Source: Bradyrhizobium manausense
GTDB lineage: Bacteria; Pseudomonadota; Alphaproteobacteria; Rhizobiales; Xanthobacteraceae
Direction: 5' to 3'
Assembly (NCBI RefSeq): GCF_018130615.1
Contig: NZ_JAFCKB010000015.1
Location: forward strand, 124,001 to 188,000
DNA: 64,000 bases
The notes below the pieces were generated by a model. That model was not told the origin of the DNA. It searched no databases and saw only the letters and a program-made list of their open reading frames with translations. Shown piece by piece: positions 27,593-41,032 of the stretch. Within the stretch, counting starts at the first letter, position 1. Every line of letters begins with the position of its first letter. The translations under genes were made by a program, and so were the position numbers.

Positions 27593-27640
27593 TGTCTTGC
27601 GAGCCTTGGAAAACCCGAGCCTTGGAAAACCCTCGGCCCA

Positions 27641-29602
27641 TCAACTCCCGCCGTACAACGAACGTTCCCGAGTCGCGGCCTTCAAAGCCGCGAGATCGAC
27701 CTTGGACGCGATCTTGTCGAGGGCAACAGGCAGGCGCTGGCGCCAGTTCGGATGCTCGTCGATCGTGCCGGGAATGTTGGGCTGATCGATCACGCCGAGC
27801 AGATCTTCCATCGACACCGCGAGCAGCCGCGACGGCGTGCGCGACAGGAAATTGAGCACCGAATAGAGATCGTTGGCGCTGATGCCGTTCTGGCGCAGGA
27901 TATCGTCGAGCCCGCCGAGCGCATTCCAGCGGGCCTGGTCGTCCTCGCCGGGATCGAGGCCGAGCGAGCGCTTCATCCTGAGATCGCTGAACGAGCGCCA
28001 GCCCGCATAGGTGCAGAGATCATGCGTGTTCAAGGTGACCAGCGCGTTCGGCCGGTAATGGTCGATGTTGCGGAAATGGCCGGCATCGTCGCGCTCGAAC
28101 ATCATGACGAGATAGGACCAGATGCCGAAATCCTGCATGGTCTCGCGAAAACCTTCCGGCACGGTGCCGAGGTCTTCGCCGATCACGATGCACTTGTGGG
28201 TAACGCTTTCGCGCACGACCGCGGCCAGCAGCGCCTCGAGCGGCATCTGCACATAGGCACCGTTGTCAGGCTTGAAGCCGCGTGGCACCAGATAGAGCCG
28301 CTTCAGTCCCAGCACGTGATCGAGCCGGATCGCGCCCGCATGCCGCATCGAGGCGGCCACCATGTCGGCGAACGGCACGAAGGATTGCGCCTCCAGGCCG
28401 CCCGCGTTGAAGCCGGCCAGCCCCCAATCCTGACCGACCGTGTTCAGCACATCAGGCGGTGCGCCGACCGCAAGGTGGCGGGAGATCGCAGTCTGCTCGT
28501 TCCAGGCATCGAAGCCGTTGGACTGCACGCCGACGGCGACGTCGAGATAGAGCCCGACGCGCATGCCGAGCTCGGCCGAGAGCTGCTTGGCCGCGCGCAA
28601 TTGCGCGTCAGCGGTCCATTGCACGAATTCGACGAACTCGACCTCGTGCTTGTCGGGACCGTTGCGCAAACCGGCGCATTTGGCATCGTCCGGTTGCTGC
28701 CATTGCACCGGCCATTCCCACCAGGGCGCGGTAAAACGATGGCGCAGCACCTCGAAACAGGCAAAACGCGACAGCAGCGCGCCCCGGTCGGCACGGAAAG
28801 CATCGAACTGGTTACGACGGACACCGCTCGCAGTTTTCACGAAACTGTCAAAGGCGGCGCGCAGGCCCAGCCATTTTAGCGCCGCCATATCGGCATAGGG
28901 GACACGGTCACCTTCGCGCAGCCGCGCGGCCGTCGTAGCCGCGTCGGGGATCAGATCTGCGGAAAATTCCGGGATGGCCTCGACGTCGATGTAGAGCGGA
29001 TTGAGAAACAGCCGGCTGTTCGGCGAATAGGGACTGCAATCGGCCGGATGATCGTCGAACAGGACATGCAACGGATTGAGGCCGACGCCATCGGCGCCCA
29101 ATTGCTTGGCGAGCCTGACAAGGCCCGCCAGATCGGTGAAATCACCGATGCCCCAATTGCGGTCGGAGCGGACGCTGTAAAGCTGCACGGCGAGCAGCCA
29201 GCCGCGGTCGAAATCGCCGCCGAAGGCACGCTCGGGTGCCACGATCATCGGCACCTCTTCCGTCTCACCAGTGGCATCCGTCAACGTCAGCCGGTGATAA
29301 CCAAGCGGCAACCCGGCGGGCCAGGCAATCACAGGCTCGCGGGTCTCGCCCTGCGCGATGGCATTGCGGCCGGCCTTGATTTTCCATTGCAGCGGCGCGG
29401 CACCAATGGCCGCGAGCTCGGTGCGCGGATTACCCAGCGCGCGCACCACGACCGGCCCGCTGACGAAGCGGTAGACCCGCTTCTCCGGCAGGGCGTCGAG
29501 GATGGATTTGAGCGCCTCGGGCGCGGTGACGCGCAGCTTTCCGAGGGCATCTGTGAATTCGGATTGAACGCCCTTGATCCGGGCTTGAGTTAAAAGGTCC
29601 AT
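27641..29602 (-). CDS. malQ: 4-alpha-glucanotransferase (amylomaltase)
   Basis: A 653-residue GH77 enzyme that transfers glucan chains between maltooligosaccharides and releases glucose. Catalytic regions: GAIRLDHVLGLKRLYLVP (nucleophile Asp), CIVIGEDLGTVPEGFRETM (acid/base Glu) and LNTHDLCTYAGW (third Asp; the usual STHDLPT is NTHDLCT here). N-terminal GH77-associated beta domain precedes. The ATG at 29602 gives a normal N-terminus; the in-frame ATG at 29725 would extend through the promoter. An EcfG-type promoter lies 80-105 bases upstream. Confidence 0.93.
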   Translation of the reverse strand: MDLLTQARIKGVQSEFTDALGKLRVTAPEALKSILDALPEKRVYRFVSGPVVVRALGNPRTELAAIGAAPLQWKIKAGRNAIAQGETREPVIAWPAGLPLGYHRLTLTDATGETEEVPMIVAPERAFGGDFDRGWLLAVQLYSVRSDRNWGIGDFTDLAGLVRLAKQLGADGVGLNPLHVLFDDHPADCSPYSPNSRLFLNPLYIDVEAIPEFSADLIPDAATTAARLREGDRVPYADMAALKWLGLRAAFDSFVKTASGVRRNQFDAFRADRGALLSRFACFEVLRHRFTAPWWEWPVQWQQPDDAKCAGLRNGPDKHEVEFVEFVQWTADAQLRAAKQLSAELGMRVGLYLDVAVGVQSNGFDAWNEQTAISRHLAVGAPPDVLNTVGQDWGLAGFNAGGLEAQSFVPFADMVAASMRHAGAIRLDHVLGLKRLYLVPRGFKPDNGAYVQMPLEALLAAVVRESVTHKCIVIGEDLGTVPEGFRETMQDFGIWSYLVMMFERDDAGHFRNIDHYRPNALVTLNTHDLCTYAGWRSFSDLRMKRSLGLDPGEDDQARWNALGGLDDILRQNGISANDLYSVLNFLSRTPSRLLAVSMEDLLGVIDQPNIPGTIDEHPNWRQRLPVALDKIASKVDLAALKAATRERSLYGGS

Positions 29603-29681
29603 TCGGCACGCAGCTTGCAGGCCGTCAACCGGCCGGGGGGCATCGATTTTAACGTGGTCGCGGAAGAGGTTAGTCGCACTT

Positions 29682-29707
29682 AACTCACAAACCGCGGCTG
29701 CCGTTCC
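29682..29707 (-). promoter_or_regulatory. EcfG-type promoter of malQ
   Basis: On the minus strand GGAAC (29707-29703) is followed after 17 bases by AGTT (29685-29682), one mismatch from CGTT. The -35 sits in a palindrome GTTCCC-aa-GGGAAC (29703-29716), so a second GGAAC faces the glgE side, but there the -10 match is only CTTT (29734-29737) and is left as doubtful. Confidence 0.65.
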
Positions 29708-29807
29708 CAAGGGAACCAATGACACACAAGCGGCTTTCTATATAGGTATCAAGCGTAGGTTCCCGACAAGGGAAACGGGCCCCTGCTTTCTTGTCAATGG
29801 CATCACC

Positions 29808-31754
29808 GTGAACAAGACAATTCAAACTGTCGAGAGTGCCGCTGCCGGCAGCGCTTTCCTGATCGAAGACGTCTATCCCTTGATCGATGGCGGCCGCTTC
29901 GCCGTGAAGCGGATCGCGGGCGATCGGATCGAGGTGTGGGCCGACATCTATCGCGACGGCGACGCCACCATCCGCGCCGCGCTGGTCTGGCGCGGCGAGC
30001 AGGAGCGGGAATGGCGGCGCGAGAGCATGACCCGTCACGGCGACGACCGGTGGTCCGGCGCGTTCGTGCCGACCGAGCCCGGCCAATATGTCTATGCCAT
30101 CGAAGCTTGGACCGACGAATTCGCAACCTGGCGCCACGGGGTCGAACGCAAGCAGCAGTCCGGCGGCGACGTCACGCTCGATGCCATCGAGGGCGCCGGC
30201 CTGCTGACCAAGGCGCATGGCGCGCGGCAGGACGCCGCGGCCGTCATTGTCAGGCAATGCGAGGACTATCTCGGCAGCGGCGACGTCGCGCCGCTGCTTG
30301 CGACCGAACTCGGCGAAGCCATGGCCGAGAGCCAGACGCGCCCCGACCTGACTCGCTCGCCGAACTTTCCGCTTGTTATCGACCGCGACAAGGCGCGCTT
30401 CGGTGCCTGGTATCAAATGATGCCGCGCAGCCAGGGCGCGGTTGCCGGCCAGCACGGCACGCTCCGCGACTGTATCGCCCGCGTGCCCGATATCGCGGCG
30501 ATGGGTTTTGACGTCTTGTATTTCACGCCGATCCACCCGATCGGCCGCACCTGCCGCAAGGGCCGCAACAACTCGCCTGTCGCGACAGAAGGCGAGCCGG
30601 GCTCGCCTTACGCGATCGGCGCGGCCGAGGGCGGGCACGATGCGCTGCATCCCGAGCTCGGCACCATCGAGGATTTTCGCGCGCTGGTCGCGACCTGCCT
30701 GGAATATGGCCTCGAGCTCGCGCTGGACTTCGCCGTGCAATGCTCGCCGGATCATCCCTGGCTGACGCAGCATCCGGAATGGTTCAAATGGCGGCCGGAC
30801 CGTTCGGTGCGGGCAGCGGATGATCCCTATTCGGACATCGTGATCCCCGATTTCGCCTCCGTCGACCGGATCGGGCTGTGGAACGCCTTCCGCGATGCCA
30901 TGCTGTTCTGGATCGACCACGGCGTCACCATCTTCGCGATCGACAATCACGACACCGCGCCGCTGCCATTCTGGGAGTGGCTGATCCGCGACATCCGCTC
31001 GCGTCGTCCCGAGGTGATCCTGTTCTCCAAGACGTTTGCGCGGCCGAAGCTGATGAAGGGCCTCGCCAAGCTCGGCTTCGCGCAGTGCTTCAGCTATTTC
31101 CCCTGGCGCACCCAGAAGTGGGAGCTCGAGCAATATCTCGGCGAGCTCACGCGCTATCCCGAGCGGGACTTCTATCGTCCGAACCTGTTCGTCAACACGC
31201 CGGATCTGCTGCCCTATCATCTTCAGAGTGGCGAAGCCTGGTTGTTCAAATCGCGCATCGCGCTGGCCGCGACGCTGTCGGGCAATTACGGCCTTTACAG
31301 CGGTTTCGAGCTGCTCGAGCACGAGGCCGTCCCCGGCCACGAGGAATATCTGGATTCCGAGAAATATCAGATCAGGCAGCGCGACTGGGACAAGCCCGGC
31401 AACATCAAACCCTGGATCACAGCGCTCAACCGCATCCGCAACGGCAACGCGGCGCTGCAGCAGACCAGCAATTTGCGCTTCCTCAGCATCGAGGACGGCG
31501 AGACGATCGCTTTCGTGAAAGAAGCAGCCGAACCGGCCAACATTGTCGTTGTGGCCATCGCCCTCTCGCGCCATGTGCGCGAATTCTGGTTGCCGCTCGG
31601 CGACCTCACCATCGACGTCGGCGGCGAACGCCGCCACGTCACGACAATCGAAAATCTCATGACAGGCGAACAGTCCCGCATCGAATGGGGCGGGATCAGG
31701 TTGCGTATCGATCCCGACCGCGATCCGGCCCTGCTCTTCCGCTGCCTGGCGTAA
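29808..31754 (+). CDS. GlgE-like maltosyltransferase homologue with altered active site
   Basis: A 648-residue GH13_3 protein aligned along its length with alpha-1,4-glucan:maltose-1-phosphate maltosyltransferase. Family stretches: [74 protein letters not shown] and [10 protein letters not shown]. Nucleophile Asp379 (IDNHD) and Asp466 (NTPDLL) remain. The acid/base Glu of the family motif LAEAFTRP is Lys408 (FSKTFARP); the Arg two before the nucleophile is Ala377; and the NPPKKY segment that binds phosphate is reduced to DDPYSDI (residues ~343-349). So maltosyl transfer by the normal mechanism looks unlikely. First gene of the treS-glgB-glgX-treZY run. It may be a pseudoenzyme with a glucan-binding or regulatory role (inference). 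Confidence 0.85.
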   Translation: MNKTIQTVESAAAGSAFLIEDVYPLIDGGRFAVKRIAGDRIEVWADIYRDGDATIRAALVWRGEQEREWRRESMTRHGDDRWSGAFVPTEPGQYVYAIEAWTDEFATWRHGVERKQQSGGDVTLDAIEGAGLLTKAHGARQDAAAVIVRQCEDYLGSGDVAPLLATELGEAMAESQTRPDLTRSPNFPLVIDRDKARFGAWYQMMPRSQGAVAGQHGTLRDCIARVPDIAAMGFDVLYFTPIHPIGRTCRKGRNNSPVATEGEPGSPYAIGAAEGGHDALHPELGTIEDFRALVATCLEYGLELALDFAVQCSPDHPWLTQHPEWFKWRPDRSVRAADDPYSDIVIPDFASVDRIGLWNAFRDAMLFWIDHGVTIFAIDNHDTAPLPFWEWLIRDIRSRRPEVILFSKTFARPKLMKGLAKLGFAQCFSYFPWRTQKWELEQYLGELTRYPERDFYRPNLFVNTPDLLPYHLQSGEAWLFKSRIALAATLSGNYGLYSGFELLEHEAVPGHEEYLDSEKYQIRQRDWDKPGNIKPWITALNRIRNGNAALQQTSNLRFLSIEDGETIAFVKEAAEPANIVVVAIALSRHVREFWLPLGDLTIDVGGERRHVTTIENLMTGEQSRIEWGGIRLRIDPDRDPALLFRCLA

Positions 31755-31764
31755 GGATCGCGCC

Positions 31765-34700
31765 ATGAATGTTCTGTCTTCCGTCGACACCAAGAAAGCC
31801 GAGGCTGCCGAGATCGTGGATGAACTCTGGTACAAGGACGCCATCATCTACCAGCTCCACGTCAAGGCCTTTGCCGACAGCAACAATGACGGCATCGGCG
31901 ATTTTGCCGGGTTGACCGAGAAGCTGCCCTATCTGCAGGATCTCGGCGTCACCGCACTGTGGCTGCTGCCGTTCTACCCGTCGCCCGGCCGCGACGACGG
32001 CTACGACATCGCAGACTACGGCGCGGTCAATCCCGATTTCGGGACGATGAAGGACTTCAAGCGCTTCATCCAGGAAGCGCAAAAGCGAGGCCTGCGCGTC
32101 ATCACCGAGCTGGTCATCAACCACACCTCGGATCAGCACAACTGGTTCAAGCGCGCGCGCCGCAGCCCGGCTGGCTCGAGCGCCCGCGATTGGTATGTCT
32201 GGAGCGACACCGACCAGAAATACCAGGGCACGCGGATCATCTTCACCGACACCGAGAAGTCGAACTGGACCTGGGATCCGGAAGCCGGCGCGTTCTACTG
32301 GCATCGCTTCTTCTCGCACCAGCCCGACCTCAATTTCGACAATCCGCGCGTCGTCAGCGCCATCATCCAGGTGATGAAGCGCTGGCTGGATGCCGGCGTC
32401 GACGGTTTCCGGCTGGACGCGATTCCCTATCTCTGCGAGCGCGAGGGCACCTCGAACGAGAACCTCCCTGAAACGCATGCCATCATCAAGCGCCTGCGCC
32501 AGGAGCTCGACGCCTACTCCAAGGGAAAGCTGCTGCTGGCCGAGGCCAATCAGTGGCCGGAGGACGTGCAGGAATATTTCGGCCGTGGCGACGAGTGCCA
32601 CATGGCCTACCACTTCCCGCTGATGCCGCGCATCTACATGGCGATCGCGCAGGAAGACCGCTTCCCGATCACCGACATCCTGCGCCAGACGCCGGACATT
32701 CCGGCGAGCTGCCAATGGGCGCTGTTCCTGCGCAACCACGACGAGCTGACGCTGGAGATGGTCACCGACGTCGAGCGCGACTATCTCTGGACCACCTACG
32801 CCAACGATCCCCGTGCCCGCATCAATGTCGGCATCCGCAGGCGTCTCGCGCCGCTGATGGACAACGACCGCCGCAAGATCGAGCTGATGAACTCGCTGCT
32901 GCTGTCATTCCCGGGCACGCCGATCATCTATTACGGCGACGAGATCGGGATGGGCGACAACATCTATCTCGGCGACCGCAACGGCGTGCGTACGCCGATG
33001 CAGTGGAGCCCCGACCGCAACGGCGGCTTCTCCCGCGCCGATCCCGCCCGCCTCTACGCCCCTCCGATCATGGATCCGGTCTACGGCTACGATTCGGTCA
33101 ACGTGGAAGCGCAGTCGCGCAGCCTGTCCTCGCAACTCAATGCGACCAAGCGCCTGATCTCGGTGCGCAAGTCGACGCTCGCCTTCGGCCGCGGCACCAT
33201 GACCTTCATCCGCCCGGCCAACCGGTCCGTGCTCGCCTATGTCCGGCAATATCGCGACGAGGTGATCCTCTGTGTCGCCAATCTGTCGCGCGCGGCGCAG
33301 GCGACCGAGCTCGACCTGACGCCCTGGAAGGATCGCATCCCGCAGGAGATGCTCGGCCGCACCCGCTTCCCGGCGATCGGAGAGCTGCCCTACATGATCA
33401 CGCTGGGGCCTTACGGCTTCTACTGGTTCCAGCTCCAGGAGCGCGACAAATCCGAGCCGGTGGTGCCGCGCGCGGTCCCGGAATTCGAGACGCTGGTGGT
33501 GCCGGTCAATTCGAACTGGGTGTCGCTGGCACGAGAGCGCAGCGTATTCGAGCGCGACGTGCTGCCGGGATTTTTGTCACGGACGCGCTGGTATCCCGAG
33601 CATAATTCCAAGCACATCCAGGCTACGCTGACGTCGGCGGTGCCGTTCAGCGACATCGGCGACAACCGGCCCTGGATTGCGTTCTTCGAGACGACGCAGG
33701 ACGACGTCACGACGCGCTACGTGCTGCCGATGCAGATCGAGTGGGTCCGCTTCGACCGCGAGCGCTTCAACCCGAAGGCACTCGCTGCGGTGCGCCAGGG
33801 CGCACGCGAAGGCACGCTGCTCGACGTCGCGACTGACCAGATCTTCATAGGGCTTTTCCTGCGAGGTTTGTCGCAGAACCTGGTGGTGGACGAGAACAAT
33901 CTGCGGCTCGAGTTCAGGCCGACGAGCCGGTTCGCCGATTACACCGCGAAGGAGCCCGCGCGCATCCGGACGGTCGAGCAGTCGAACAGCACCGCGCTGG
34001 TCGACAACCAATATGTCGCCAAGATCTATCGCCGGCTCGAAAGCGGCCCCAACCCGGAGATCGAGATCGGCCACTATCTCACCGAGGTCGCACGCTTCCC
34101 CAACACACCGGCGCTGCTCGGCAGCGTCGAGCTGGTCGAGGGCGACAGAGGCAGCGCGCTCGGCGTCCTGCATGCCTATGTCGAAAACCAGGGTGACGGT
34201 TGGGCCGTCACCGCGGGCTATCTCGACCGCTATGTCGACGAGCAACGAGTGCTACCGCCAGGCGAAATGCATCGCGAGACCCAGGAGCAGGCGCCCTATC
34301 TGCACTTCATGGCGCAAACCGGCCGGCGGCTAGCCGAGCTGCACATGGCGCTCGCCGCCGCAAAACCCACCGATCTTGCCCCTGAGCCGATCGCCCCCGC
34401 GCACGTCAAGCAATGGGCGTCCGACCTCAAGGGACGGGCAGAACGGGTCTTCGAGCGGCTTGCCGACAGCCGGGAGGGCCTGCGCGAGGGCGACCGGCCT
34501 CTGATCGACCAGCTCATCGCGGCGCGCGCGACCCTGGCGGACCGCGTCAACGCGCTCTTGCCATCCGACATCAGCGGGTTGAACATCCGTCATCATGGCG
34601 ACTTCCGCCTCGGGCAGACTCTGATCGTGAAGGACGACATCTTCATCATCGACTTCGACGGCGATCCGCATCTCGCCCTGGCCGACAAGCGGCGCAGGCT

Positions 34701-35058
34701 GCCGGCGGCGCGCGACGTCGCGGGCCTGATCCGCTCGATTGATCTTTCGGTTAACGCGGCGCTTCACCGGGCCCTCTCAGGGGGGAGCGACGAGCTGAGC
34801 CGGCTGACGACCGCGCTTGACGAATGGCGTGACCGCGCCACCGCGACCTTCCTGTCCGCCTACCGCGAGGCCATGACCGACCGGCGGCTCTGGCCGAAAA
34901 AGGACCATTCGGCGGAAAGCATGTTAAGGTTTTTCCTGCTTGATCAAGCGTTCGACGAGGTAGAGTACGAGCTGTCCCACCGGCCGGAGGGGCTCCATGC
35001 GCCGCTGACCGGCCTGCTTCGCATTCTGTCCAGTGCCGAGAGCGAAGCCCATGCCTAA
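31765..35058 (+). CDS. treS: Trehalose synthase fused to maltokinase-like domain
   Basis: A 1097-residue fusion. Residues 1-~560 are TreS (GH13): [21 protein letters not shown], nucleophile Asp218 in [19 protein letters not shown], acid/base Glu260 in [12 protein letters not shown], and [10 protein letters not shown]. It interconverts maltose and trehalose. From ~575 on, the maltokinase (Mak/Pep2) part begins [18 protein letters not shown]; its catalytic loop is HHGDFRLGQ (Asp946) and the metal motif is DFDGDP (963-968), where maltokinases usually have HGDxHLGQ and DFEGEP. Both changes are conservative but sit at key positions. The gene begins 10 bases after the glgE-like gene and overlaps glgB by eight bases. 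Confidence 0.93.
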   Translation: MNVLSSVDTKKAEAAEIVDELWYKDAIIYQLHVKAFADSNNDGIGDFAGLTEKLPYLQDLGVTALWLLPFYPSPGRDDGYDIADYGAVNPDFGTMKDFKRFIQEAQKRGLRVITELVINHTSDQHNWFKRARRSPAGSSARDWYVWSDTDQKYQGTRIIFTDTEKSNWTWDPEAGAFYWHRFFSHQPDLNFDNPRVVSAIIQVMKRWLDAGVDGFRLDAIPYLCEREGTSNENLPETHAIIKRLRQELDAYSKGKLLLAEANQWPEDVQEYFGRGDECHMAYHFPLMPRIYMAIAQEDRFPITDILRQTPDIPASCQWALFLRNHDELTLEMVTDVERDYLWTTYANDPRARINVGIRRRLAPLMDNDRRKIELMNSLLLSFPGTPIIYYGDEIGMGDNIYLGDRNGVRTPMQWSPDRNGGFSRADPARLYAPPIMDPVYGYDSVNVEAQSRSLSSQLNATKRLISVRKSTLAFGRGTMTFIRPANRSVLAYVRQYRDEVILCVANLSRAAQATELDLTPWKDRIPQEMLGRTRFPAIGELPYMITLGPYGFYWFQLQERDKSEPVVPRAVPEFETLVVPVNSNWVSLARERSVFERDVLPGFLSRTRWYPEHNSKHIQATLTSAVPFSDIGDNRPWIAFFETTQDDVTTRYVLPMQIEWVRFDRERFNPKALAAVRQGAREGTLLDVATDQIFIGLFLRGLSQNLVVDENNLRLEFRPTSRFADYTAKEPARIRTVEQSNSTALVDNQYVAKIYRRLESGPNPEIEIGHYLTEVARFPNTPALLGSVELVEGDRGSALGVLHAYVENQGDGWAVTAGYLDRYVDEQRVLPPGEMHRETQEQAPYLHFMAQTGRRLAELHMALAAAKPTDLAPEPIAPAHVKQWASDLKGRAERVFERLADSREGLREGDRPLIDQLIAARATLADRVNALLPSDISGLNIRHHGDFRLGQTLIVKDDIFIIDFDGDPHLALADKRRRLPAARDVAGLIRSIDLSVNAALHRALSGGSDELSRLTTALDEWRDRATATFLSAYREAMTDRRLWPKKDHSAESMLRFFLLDQAFDEVEYELSHRPEGLHAPLTGLLRILSSAESEAHA

Positions 35059-37198
35059 ACTGCCAGCCGAAGCCTATGCCATTATCGAGGGCCGCCACTC
35101 CGACCCCTTCCATTATCTCGGGCTGCATCCCGAGGGCGGCAGGAGCGTGGTGCGCGCCTTCCTGCCCGACGCGTCCAATGTCGAGGCGGTGGGCGAGCAT
35201 GGCGAGGTGGCGAAGCTCGACCGGGTCCACGCCTCGGGCCTGTTCATCGGCGCCCTGCCCAACGGCTCGAAGCACTATCAGCTCCGCGCCAAATTCGGCG
35301 ACAATGTCGTCGAGTTCGAGGATACCTATCGCTTTCCGCCGATCCTGACCGATTTCGATCTCTATCTGCTCGGCGAAGGCACGCATCAGCGCATCTACGA
35401 CAAGCTCGGCGCGCATCCGATGCGCCTCGAAGGTATCGACGGTATCGGCTTCGTCGTGCTGGCGCCGAATGCACGTCGCGTGTCCGTGGTCGGCGATTTC
35501 AATTTCTGGGACGGGCGGCGTCACCCGATGCGAGTACGCGGCGCCGGCTATTGGGAATTGTTCATCCCGAACGCCAGGGCCGGCGACCATTACAAATTCG
35601 AGATCATCGGGCCACACGGCCACCTGCTGCCGCTCAAGTCCGATCCCATGGCGTTCGCCAGCGAGCTGCGGCCGAAGACGGCTTCGATCGTGTTCGACGA
35701 GGCGCATCTGCCACGGCCGCGGCCCGCGCCCGACGGTATAAATGCGCTGTCGGCGCCGATGTCGATCTACGAGGTCCATCTCGGCTCGTGGCGGCGCAAG
35801 GACGGCAATGAGTGGCTGACCTATCGCGAGCTCGCCGAGCAGCTGCCGGCCTATGCCCGCGACATGGGCTTCACCCATCTCGAATTCCTGCCCGTGAGCG
35901 AGCATCCGTTCGACGGCTCCTGGGGCTATCAGCCGACCGGCCTCTATGCACCGACCAGCCGCTTCGGCTCACCAGAGGATTTTGCCGCGCTGATCGATGC
36001 CTGCCACCGAGAGGGCATCGGCGTGCTGCTCGACTGGGTGCCCGGTCATTTCCCGGACGATCCGCACGGGCTCGGCAGCTTCGACGGCACTTCACTCTAC
36101 GAGCACGCCAACCCGCTGCAGGGCCGCCACCTCGACTGGGGCACGCTGATCTACAATTACGGCCGCACCGAAGTGACGAACTTCCTGGTGTCGAACGCGC
36201 TGTTCTGGCTGGAGCGCTACGCCATCGACGGACTGCGCGTCGATGCGGTCGCGTCCATGCTCTACCTCGACTACAGCCGCCCGCCCGGCGCCTGGATTCC
36301 GAACCAGTATGGCGGCCGCGAGAACATCGAGGCGATCAACTTCCTGCGCCGCTTCAACACCGAGCTGTTCGCGCGCTTCCCGCAGGCGACCACGGCGGCC
36401 GAAGAATCCACCGCATGGCCGCAGGTATCGCGCCCGGTCGAATTCGGCGGGCTCGGCTTCGGCTACAAGTGGAATATGGGCTGGATGCACGACACGCTGA
36501 ACTACATCAGCAAGGATCCGATCCACCGCAAATATCACCACGACGAGATCCTGTTCGGCCTGCACTACGCCTTCTCGGAGAATTTCATCCTGCCGCTGTC
36601 GCATGACGAGGTCGTGCACGGCAAGCGCTCTATCTTCGGCCGCATGCCCGGCGACGAGTGGCAGCGCTTTGCGAATCTGCGCGCTTACTACAGCTTCATG
36701 TTCGGCCATCCCGGCAAGAAGCTGCTGTTCATGGGCGGCGAGATCGCGCAGAGCCGGGAATGGAATCACGACCAGTCGCTCGACTGGCACCTGCTCGAAT
36801 ACAAGTATCATTCCGGCGTCCAGGCGCTGATCCGCGACCTCAACCGGCTCTATCGCGCGGTGCCGGCGCTGCACCAGATGGATTGCGACCAGGCCGGCTT
36901 CGAATGGCTCATCACCGATGACGCCAACCGCAACGTGTTCGCCTGGCTGCGCAAGGGATTTGACGAGCACGCGCGGTGCCTGGTGATCGTCAACTTCTCG
37001 CCCAACGTCTACCGCAACTATCGCGTCCCCGTGCCCATTGCCGGCAAGTGGAAAGAAGTCTTCAATTCTGACTCCGCCCATTACGGCGGCACCAATGTCG
37101 GGAACATCGGCGAGGTCCAGACCGTTGACGGCAAGAGGCCGGAACTCCGTCTCACCATTCCGCCGCTTGCCGCGATCTTCCTCGTTCCGGAAAGCTGA
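35051..37198 (+). CDS. glgB: 1,4-alpha-glucan branching enzyme
   Basis: A 715-residue GH13_9 enzyme that makes alpha-1,6 branches in glycogen. Domains: N-terminal N1 beta domain ([13 protein letters not shown]), a CBM48 ([17 protein letters not shown]), the GH13 barrel and a C-terminal beta domain. Catalytic stretches: [17 protein letters not shown] (nucleophile), [15 protein letters not shown] (acid/base) and [14 protein letters not shown]. The ATG at 35051 is preferred over GTG 35033; it overlaps the treS stop by eight bases. No glgA or glgC is in the window, so the acceptor glucan must be made elsewhere. Confidence 0.96.
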   Translation: MPKLPAEAYAIIEGRHSDPFHYLGLHPEGGRSVVRAFLPDASNVEAVGEHGEVAKLDRVHASGLFIGALPNGSKHYQLRAKFGDNVVEFEDTYRFPPILTDFDLYLLGEGTHQRIYDKLGAHPMRLEGIDGIGFVVLAPNARRVSVVGDFNFWDGRRHPMRVRGAGYWELFIPNARAGDHYKFEIIGPHGHLLPLKSDPMAFASELRPKTASIVFDEAHLPRPRPAPDGINALSAPMSIYEVHLGSWRRKDGNEWLTYRELAEQLPAYARDMGFTHLEFLPVSEHPFDGSWGYQPTGLYAPTSRFGSPEDFAALIDACHREGIGVLLDWVPGHFPDDPHGLGSFDGTSLYEHANPLQGRHLDWGTLIYNYGRTEVTNFLVSNALFWLERYAIDGLRVDAVASMLYLDYSRPPGAWIPNQYGGRENIEAINFLRRFNTELFARFPQATTAAEESTAWPQVSRPVEFGGLGFGYKWNMGWMHDTLNYISKDPIHRKYHHDEILFGLHYAFSENFILPLSHDEVVHGKRSIFGRMPGDEWQRFANLRAYYSFMFGHPGKKLLFMGGEIAQSREWNHDQSLDWHLLEYKYHSGVQALIRDLNRLYRAVPALHQMDCDQAGFEWLITDDANRNVFAWLRKGFDEHARCLVIVNFSPNVYRNYRVPVPIAGKWKEVFNSDSAHYGGTNVGNIGEVQTVDGKRPELRLTIPPLAAIFLVPES

Positions 37199-37201
37199 CC
37201 G

Positions 37202-39276
<2,075 letters not shown>

Positions 39277-39280
<4 letters not shown>

Positions 39281-41031
39281 GGCCATCATTCGGGGCGAGG
39301 CCGACCAAGGACGGCGTGTCGTTCCGATTGTGGGCGCCCGGTGCACGTCGGGTCGATCTGCTGCTCGACCGGCGGCACGCGATGCAGCGTCGCCAGGATG
39401 GCTGGTATGTCGCCGAGATCGGCGGCCTGTCTGTCGGCAGCCCCTACAAATTCAGGATCGACGACGAGATCGACGTGCCCGATCCGGCGTCGGCGTTCCA
39501 GCCCGAGGACGTGTTCGGCCCGAGCGAGGTGATCGATCACGACGCGTTTGCGTGGCGTGCAAAGGATTGGCGCGGCCGCCCCTGGGAAGAGACGGTGCTG
39601 ATCGAGACCCATGTCGGCACCTTCACGCCGGACGGCACCTATCGCGCCATGATCGACAAGCTCGATCATCTCGTCGCGACCGGCATCACCGCGCTGGAGC
39701 TGATGCCGCTGGCCGACTTCGCCGGCCGCCGCGGCTGGGGCTATGACGGCGTGCTGTGGTACGCGCCCGACAGCGCCTATGGCCGCCCCGAGCAGCTGAA
39801 GGCGCTGATCGACGAAGCACATCTGCGCGGGCTGATGGTGTTTCTTGACGTCGTCTACAATCACTTTGGGCCCGAAGGAAATTACCTCGGCCGCTACGCG
39901 CCGAGCTTCTTCACCGATGCGCACACTCCCTGGGGCAGCGCGATCGATTATCGCGTGCCGCAGGTCCGGGCATTCGCGGTCGAGAATGCGTTGTCCTGGC
40001 TGACCGACTATCGCTTCGACGGCTTGAGGCTGGATGCCGCCAACCACATCATGGCGATCCCCGGCGAGCAATCGATGTTGCAGGACCTCAGCGTCACCGC
40101 GGGCGAGCTCGCCAAGGCCACGGGGCGGCACATTCATCTCGTGCTGGAAAACGGGGACAACCGCGCCGGCCTGCTCAATGCCGCGCAGGAGCCGCCGAGT
40201 GGCAAATATCGCGCACAGTGGAATGACGATTATCACCACGCCTGGCATGTCATCCTGACCGGCGAGCACGCCGGCTACTACGCCGACTATCAGACACCGC
40301 GCATGGATCTGGCGCGCGCGCTCGCTTCCGGCTTCGTCTATCAGGGCGAGATCTCGGAATTCTGGGGCAAGAAGCCGCGCGGCGAGGCGAGCGGTGAACT
40401 GCCGCCGGCGACCTTCGTCAATTTCCTGCAGAACCACGACCAGATCGGCAACCGGCCGCTCGGCGAACGGCTCGAGAGCCTGGCATCGCCTGAGCAGATC
40501 GAGGCGGCGCTTGCGGTGACCCTGCTCGCGCCGATGGTGCCGATGCTGTTTCAGGGTGAGGAGTGGGGCTCAAAAGCCCCCTTCCCGTTCTTCTGCGATT
40601 TCCAGGGCGGGCTTGCCGACGCCGTGCGCAAGGGGCGCAAACAGGAGTATGCCTGGGCCTACGAAAAGTATGGCGACGAGGTGCCGGACCCGCTCGCTCC
40701 CACGACGCCGCAATCGGCCTTGCTCGACTGGAGCGGCCGCACGCCGGAGCAGGACGGACGGCTTGCGCTGGTGCGCGATCTGCTCGCGCTTCGCCGCAAG
40801 GAAATCGCACCGCGGCTAAAGGGCGCGCGTTTCGGCGACGCCGAGGCGGCAGACGGTGGCCTGCTCACCGCGCATTGGCGCATGGGCGATGGCACGACGC
40901 TGCGGCTCACTGCCAATCTGTCGGACAAGGATATCGTCCATTCCAGCAATCATGCGGGCACGCCGATCTGGGGCAGCGCGGCCGGCGACCGGCTTCCGCC
41001 CTGGTCTGTGGCTTGGTATCTCGGAGGTTGA
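39277..41031 (+). CDS. treZ: Malto-oligosyltrehalose trehalohydrolase
   Basis: A 584-residue GH13_10 enzyme that releases trehalose from maltooligosyltrehalose made by TreY. Motifs: SFRLWAPGARRVDLLLD (CBM48), ETHVGTFTPDGTYRAMI, DVVYNHFGPEGNYLGRYAP, GLRLDAANHI (nucleophile), HLVLENGDN (acid/base) and NFLQNHDQIGNRPLGERL. It has typical length. The start ATG overlaps the glgX stop and the stop is followed one base later by treY, so TreZ and TreY are made together. Confidence 0.96.
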
Positions 41032-41032
41032 T

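Noticed and set aside
29712-29737. GGAAC facing glgE as a second EcfG promoter
   Set aside because: The -10 match is only CTTT at N17; kept as a note, not as a feature.
29685-31847. 720-codon open frame opposite the glgE-like gene
   Set aside because: Shadow of the plus-strand gene; it would also run through the malQ/glgE promoter gap.
35033-35050. GTG start for glgB six codons before the ATG
   Set aside because: The ATG at 35051 begins the conserved N-terminus; GTG would only add residues inside the treS end.
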